From assembly GCA_002402545.1 (NCBI GenBank), contig DHGA01000080.1:1-5212 (forward strand): a DNA stretch of 5,212 nucleotides, given 5' to 3'. Made by a program: the position numbers and the translations under genes. The stretch's first letter is position 1. Every line of letters begins with the position of its first letter. Under the pieces are notes generated by a model. It saw nothing but the letters and a program-made list of their open reading frames with translations, did not search any database and was not told the DNA's origin. Below, in pieces: positions 1 through 5,212 of this stretch. This stretch comes from Syntrophaceae bacterium UBA4810 (GTDB lineage: Bacteria > Desulfobacterota > Syntrophia > Syntrophales > Smithellaceae).

Positions 1-1166
1 GCTGCGCCCATGCCGCCGCCGATACACATTGAAACAATACCCCGCTTCGCGCCGCGGCGTTTCATCTCATGTAGAAGCTGCGCGGTCAGTTTAGCGCCGG
101 TGCAACCCAGCGGATGCCCCAAAGCGATTGCGCCGCCATTAGGATTGATATCACCCTTCCAGTATCTTTCTTCAATACCGATCTTTCGGCAACTATAAAT
201 GGCCTGCGAAGCAAAAGCTTCATTGATTTCGAAAAGCTCGATGTCGTTGGTGGTCATACCGGCCAGTTTCAACACTTTGGGTATCGCTACCGCCGGGCCG
301 ACGCCCATTTCTTCCGGTTTGCAGCCGGCTACGGCGTAGTAAGCCAATTTCGCCAAGGGCTTCAATCCCAACTGCTGTGCTTTTTCCGCGCTCATCAGCA
401 TGGAAAAAGCGGCGCCGTCCGTCATCTGTGAAGAATTGGCGGCCGTGCATGTTCCTCCCGCTTTAAAAGGAGATTTTAACTTGGCCATATCTTCCAATTT
501 CGCCGGCCATCTCACGCCGTCATCCATGTCAAAAGTAACGGTTTCCCGAACTCTTTTGCCATTTTTTACTTTGTATTTATAGGCCTTGATCGGTATTATT
601 TCATCCTTGAATTTTCCCGCCTGAATAGCTTCATGAGCCCGGCGATTGCTCTCCAGCCCAAATTTATCCTGATCTTCCCGCGTAACATTATAATTTGCTG
701 CCACGTTCTCCGCCGTTATCCCCATGGAAACATAAGGATAAGGTTTATCCCACGGATAGTCGGGCATCGGTCGCTGAGCAGAACCACCCATGGGAATGTG
801 AGACATCGTTTCACAACCACCAGCAATAATTATATCCGACCAACCGGCACGAATTTTCGCTGTCGCGTCAGCAATGGCCTGAATACCCGATGAACAAAAA
901 CGGTTAACCGTCATTCCCGAAACAGAAATCGGCAGGTCAGAGCCTACGGCGATGATTCTGGCTATATTCATTCCTTGTTCCAGTTCCGGGAATGAACAAC
1001 CGACGATTATATCATCTATCTCTTCCGGCTTTACATTTGGTAATCTGGCCATTAAGCCTTTCACTACCTGAATTCCATATTCATCAGCCCGGGTTTGAGA
1101 CAATCCGCCTCTTTTATATCTTCCTCCGGGGCTTCTCACGGATTCTACAATTACAGCTTCTCGCAT
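1..1166 (-). CDS. fadA: Acetyl-CoA acyltransferase (3-ketoacyl-CoA thiolase), FadA-type, 3' end cut by window edge
   Basis: This thiolase cleaves 3-ketoacyl-CoA with free CoA to acetyl-CoA and an acyl-CoA two carbons shorter, the last step of beta-oxidation in the cytoplasm. My translation gives 388 complete codons with no stop, starting MREAVIVESVRSPGG. The thiolase N domain covers about residues 3-260, with the acyl-accepting nucleophile Cys91 in VNRFCSSG. The C domain holds NEAFA (315-319), GHPLGCTG with His351, and CIGGGMG with the second catalytic Cys381. All catalytic positions of the family are present. The family is about 390-395 residues long and related proteins end soon after this motif, so only a handful of residues should be missing. 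The start is supported by AAAGGAGG six bases upstream. It lies 98 bases after fadN on the same strand, presumably in the same operon. The MCIGGGMGAA ending and the overall sequence recall Bacillus FadA. A biosynthetic acetoacetyl-CoA thiolase is a less likely alternative, because the fadN and acyl-CoA dehydrogenase neighbours point to degradation. Chain-length preference cannot be read from the sequence. Confidence 0.95.
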   Translation of the reverse strand, partial: MREAVIVESVRSPGGRYKRGGLSQTRADEYGIQVVKGLMARLPNVKPEEIDDIIVGCSFPELEQGMNIARIIAVGSDLPISVSGMTVNRFCSSGIQAIADATAKIRAGWSDIIIAGGCETMSHIPMGGSAQRPMPDYPWDKPYPYVSMGITAENVAANYNVTREDQDKFGLESNRRAHEAIQAGKFKDEIIPIKAYKYKVKNGKRVRETVTFDMDDGVRWPAKLEDMAKLKSPFKAGGTCTAANSSQMTDGAAFSMLMSAEKAQQLGLKPLAKLAYYAVAGCKPEEMGVGPAVAIPKVLKLAGMTTNDIELFEINEAFASQAIYSCRKIGIEERYWKGDINPNGGAIALGHPLGCTGAKLTAQLLHEMKRRGAKRGIVSMCIGGGMGA

Positions 1167-1172
1167 GATTTT

Positions 1173-1180
1173 CCTCCTTT
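1173..1180 (-). promoter_or_regulatory. Shine-Dalgarno site of the fadA-type thiolase
   Basis: AAAGGAGG on the minus strand lies six bases before the ATG at 1166. It is a near-perfect match to the anti-Shine-Dalgarno sequence and fixes the thiolase start. The block AGGAGGAAAATCATG is identical to the one before fadN. Confidence 0.85.
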
Positions 1181-1212
1181 AAAATATGTCTATTGTTTTT
1201 CTCTTTTCAAGT

Positions 1213-1248
1213 GGCGGCCAATGCAAAAAAAACATTGTATTGACCGCC
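1213..1248 (-). other. Strong RNA hairpin in the fadN-fadA intergenic gap
   Basis: Read on the minus strand, the hairpin begins 17 bases after the fadN stop codon. The arms are GGCGGTCAAT and ATTGGCCGCC. They pair over ten positions in RNA, counting one U-G wobble. An A/C mismatch and three more pairs (CAA with TTG) follow, closing an eight-base, mostly T loop. On the plus strand the wobble becomes an A/C mismatch, so the continuous stem belongs to the fadN-fadA transcript. The bases after the stem are A-rich with no U run, so it does not look like a standard intrinsic terminator. A role in mRNA stability, processing or partial attenuation between the two genes is inference. Confidence 0.6.
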
Positions 1249-1264
1249 TTATAAAAAACTCTTT

Positions 1265-3682
<2,418 letters not shown>

Positions 3683-3688
3683 GATTTT

Positions 3689-3695
3689 CCTCCTT
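3689..3695 (-). promoter_or_regulatory. Shine-Dalgarno site of fadN
   Basis: AAGGAGG on the minus strand lies six bases before the ATG at 3682 and supports that start over any internal Met. Spacer and start codon (AAAATCATG) match those of the downstream thiolase exactly. Confidence 0.85.
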
Positions 3696-3708
3696 CGCCT
3701 TTCTTAAT

Positions 3709-3738
3709 ATAATAGTTACAGAATAATCTGATTCTGAA
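3709..3738 (-). promoter_or_regulatory. Weak sigma70-like promoter candidate upstream of fadN
   Basis: On the minus strand, TTCAGA (3733-3738, four of six matches to TTGACA) and TATTAT (3709-3714, five of six matches to TATAAT) are 18 bases apart. Transcription would start near 3702, leaving a short leader of about 20 bases that contains the fadN ribosome binding site. The -35 box is poor and the gap is A/T-rich, so a chance match is quite possible. If real, it would let fadN and fadA be expressed apart from the upstream acyl-CoA dehydrogenase gene. Confidence 0.2.
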
Positions 3739-3742
3739 TAAC
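3715..3742 (-). repeat. Imperfect palindrome in the gap before fadN (possible operator)
   Basis: Read on the minus strand, GTTA and CAGAAT (separated by TT) pair with ATTCTG and TAAC around a six-base centre CAGATT, giving ten paired positions with a two-base bulge. The core CAGAAT-N6-ATTCTG is a perfect inverted repeat. It ends directly against the TATTAT box at 3709-3714, where a dimeric repressor could block a promoter. No U-tract follows, so it is not a standard terminator. The motif does not match any fatty-acid regulator site I can name with confidence, so its regulatory role is inference. Confidence 0.35.
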
Positions 3743-3790
3743 GGCTCTTAACTTTGTTTCAGGTCATTCTTTTAATACACAAAACTCAAA

Positions 3791-5212
3791 TTAAACGGCA
3801 AAAGCCTCTTCCGTCATTTCCAGGGGAGATTTTTCATCCATTTTGATTGCTTCGCACCTTGCTTTTACGGTGGTTAAACTCTCCACGGCAAAGAACTTGG
3901 CCGATGCAACCCGTCCACTGTAGAAAGCGGCTTCAATATCTGCTTTGTTCAGCTCTTTTTGTTTTTCCGCCGTATCCGCTTTTTTAGCCTTATATACGGC
4001 ATCAAGCTTTTCCGCTGCTACACCAGCTCCGTCTATGAGGAAATGTCCGACCAGTACATCTCCGAAAATTTCCATAAACTTGTAGGCATTGAGTATCGGC
4101 AGCATGAAGTTTCCCGCCTTTCCGGCTTGCACGAAAAACATGGTCAGCTCCAGACATGCATTGGACGCTTCTTCCAAGATGGCGGTATGCTTGCCCAGTT
4201 CTTTCTGCTCTTTCATTTTCTTGATGTTTTTCTGAATTTCGCCAAAAAGATTCATCAAGTTCATGCCTTTTCTCTGTCCCAAGCTTCTGCCCACCAGCGT
4301 CAGCGACTGAATACCGTTTGTTCCCTCATAGATGGTGGCGATCTTTTCATCTCTTAGATACTGTTCAACAGGATACTCAGAGCAGTAACCGTAGCCACCG
4401 TAAACATCCATCGCCGTGGAGCAGACCAGAAGAGCCTTATCGGAACAATAGGCCTTTACGACGGTGGTCATCAAATCAAGGAATCCCTCCCAGTTGGCTT
4501 TTTCTTCTTCCGTCTTAGCGACCTTCGATTTATCCATGCAATAGCCAACAAAATAACACATGGAACGCATTCCCTCGACATGGGATTTCATCCACATGAG
4601 CTTGCGCCGGATATCGGGATGATTGATAATTGTTACCGGTTTGGCATTAGGATCTTTCCCCGCCATTATATCATTTCCCTGGACACGTTCCTTTGAATAC
4701 TGAACAGCATGTTCGTAAGCCGCCGAAGCCGCGGCCAATCCCTGCATGCCCGTCCCCAATCTGGCTTCATTCATCATCTGGAACATAATTTTCATGCCTT
4801 CGCGCTCACCGCCCAGCAATTCTCCGATGCACTTACCGTTTTCGCCGAAGTTGAGGGTTGCCGTCGCTGATCCTTTTATTCCCATTTTATGTTCAATGCC
4901 GCCGGTATTGACGTCGTTGGCCTCACCTAAAGAGCCGTCATCATTTACCCTTACTTTCGGCACGATAAAAATGGAAATTCCTTTTGTCCCCGGAGGATCG
5001 CCTTCAATGCGGGCGAGAACCGGATGAACGATGTTCGGTGTAAGATCATGATCACCGGAAGAGATAAAACATTTCGTGCCGGTTATTAAAAATTTGCCGT
5101 CCGGAAGACGTTTCGCCGTGGTTTTTGTGGCGCCCACGTCGCTACCGGCGTTCGGCTCGGTAAGGCACATGGTGCCTGCCCATTCTCCGGCGTACATCTT
5201 ATACATGTACTT
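3791..5212 (-). CDS. Acyl-CoA dehydrogenase, DmdC-like with extra C-terminal domain, 5' end outside window
   Basis: This FAD enzyme oxidises acyl-CoA to trans-2-enoyl-CoA, the first step of beta-oxidation, and normally passes electrons to electron transfer flavoprotein. The frame runs open through the window edge. The first Met at 5206 lies inside the middle domain, so it is not the start. Residues here are numbered from that Met. The flavin/substrate region has LTEPNAGSDVG (15-25) and ITGTKCFISSG (41-51). KMGIKGSATATLNF (107-120) and Arg149 follow. The helical domain ends in DVYGGYGYCSEYPVEQYLRD (267-286), then TIYEGTNGIQ, whose Glu294 (codon 4325-4327) aligns with the catalytic base Glu376 of MCAD. 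A further helical domain of about 160 residues (310-471) marks the roughly 600-residue class that includes DmdC (methylmercaptopropionyl-CoA dehydrogenase), so about 130-145 N-terminal residues should be missing. The neighbouring genes favour a general fatty or short-chain acyl-CoA substrate over the DMSP pathway, but substrate cannot be read from sequence. The stop is TAA, 108 bases before fadN. Confidence 0.93.
   Translation of the reverse strand, partial: KYMYKMYAGEWAGTMCLTEPNAGSDVGATKTTAKRLPDGKFLITGTKCFISSGDHDLTPNIVHPVLARIEGDPPGTKGISIFIVPKVRVNDDGSLGEANDVNTGGIEHKMGIKGSATATLNFGENGKCIGELLGGEREGMKIMFQMMNEARLGTGMQGLAAASAAYEHAVQYSKERVQGNDIMAGKDPNAKPVTIINHPDIRRKLMWMKSHVEGMRSMCYFVGYCMDKSKVAKTEEEKANWEGFLDLMTTVVKAYCSDKALLVCSTAMDVYGGYGYCSEYPVEQYLRDEKIATIYEGTNGIQSLTLVGRSLGQRKGMNLMNLFGEIQKNIKKMKEQKELGKHTAILEEASNACLELTMFFVQAGKAGNFMLPILNAYKFMEIFGDVLVGHFLIDGAGVAAEKLDAVYKAKKADTAEKQKELNKADIEAAFYSGRVASAKFFAVESLTTVKARCEAIKMDEKSPLEMTEEAFAV

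Noticed and set aside
1174..1210. Possible promoter for the thiolase (TTGAAA, 18 bases, TATTTT on the minus strand)
   Set aside because: The -10 match is poor, and the start of transcription would fall in or next to the Shine-Dalgarno site, leaving it unusable.
1213..1248. Rho-independent terminator between fadN and fadA
   Set aside because: The stem is strong but is followed by an A-rich stretch, with the T run in the loop instead of after the stem, so I annotate it only as a hairpin.
3959..4357. A 132-codon plus-strand open frame opposite the acyl-CoA dehydrogenase
   Set aside because: It is antisense to the conserved C-terminal domain and catalytic region, with no motif or ribosome binding site support.
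5204..5206. ATG at 5206 as the true start of the acyl-CoA dehydrogenase
   Set aside because: The frame stays open to the window edge, no Shine-Dalgarno site can be seen, and the conserved middle-domain motif LTEPNAGSD begins only about 15 residues later, so the N-terminal domain must lie upstream.

Overview
The window holds three genes, all on the minus strand and read from high to low coordinates: a DmdC-like acyl-CoA dehydrogenase (3791-5212, N-terminus beyond the window), a FadN-type fused 3-hydroxyacyl-CoA dehydrogenase/enoyl-CoA hydratase (1265-3682, complete) and a FadA-type acetyl-CoA acyltransferase, or thiolase (1-1166, only the last few residues beyond the window). In transcription order they encode the four steps of the fatty acid beta-oxidation spiral: FAD-dependent oxidation of acyl-CoA, hydration, NAD-dependent oxidation of 3-hydroxyacyl-CoA, and thiolytic release of acetyl-CoA. 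The catalytic residues expected for each step can be seen, so the set looks functional.

The organism is a bacterium: strong AGGAGG Shine-Dalgarno sites lie at a constant spacing before the two visible starts, and the genes lie in a row on one strand. FadN and FadA resemble the products of the Bacillus fadNAE set, but the acyl-CoA dehydrogenase is the DmdC-like kind with an extra helical C-terminal domain, not the Bacillus FadE kind. This combination, with moderate G+C and Lys-rich proteins, would fit a fatty-acid-degrading, possibly syntrophic or sulfate-reducing Desulfobacterota member. That assignment is an inference from protein flavour and is not proven by the window.

The only non-coding stretches are two gaps of about 100 bases. 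The gap between fadN and fadA (1167-1264) carries a strong hairpin whose stem is continuous only in RNA of the coding strand, with no U-tract after it; it may set transcript stability or processing between the two genes. The gap before fadN (3683-3790) carries an imperfect palindrome that abuts a weak -10-like box, a possible internal promoter/operator. Both fadN and fadA start with the same 15-base initiation block. I found no RNA gene, mobile element, CRISPR array or novel system. The region looks like ordinary core or catabolic metabolism, and the two intergenic elements are the parts most worth a second look.
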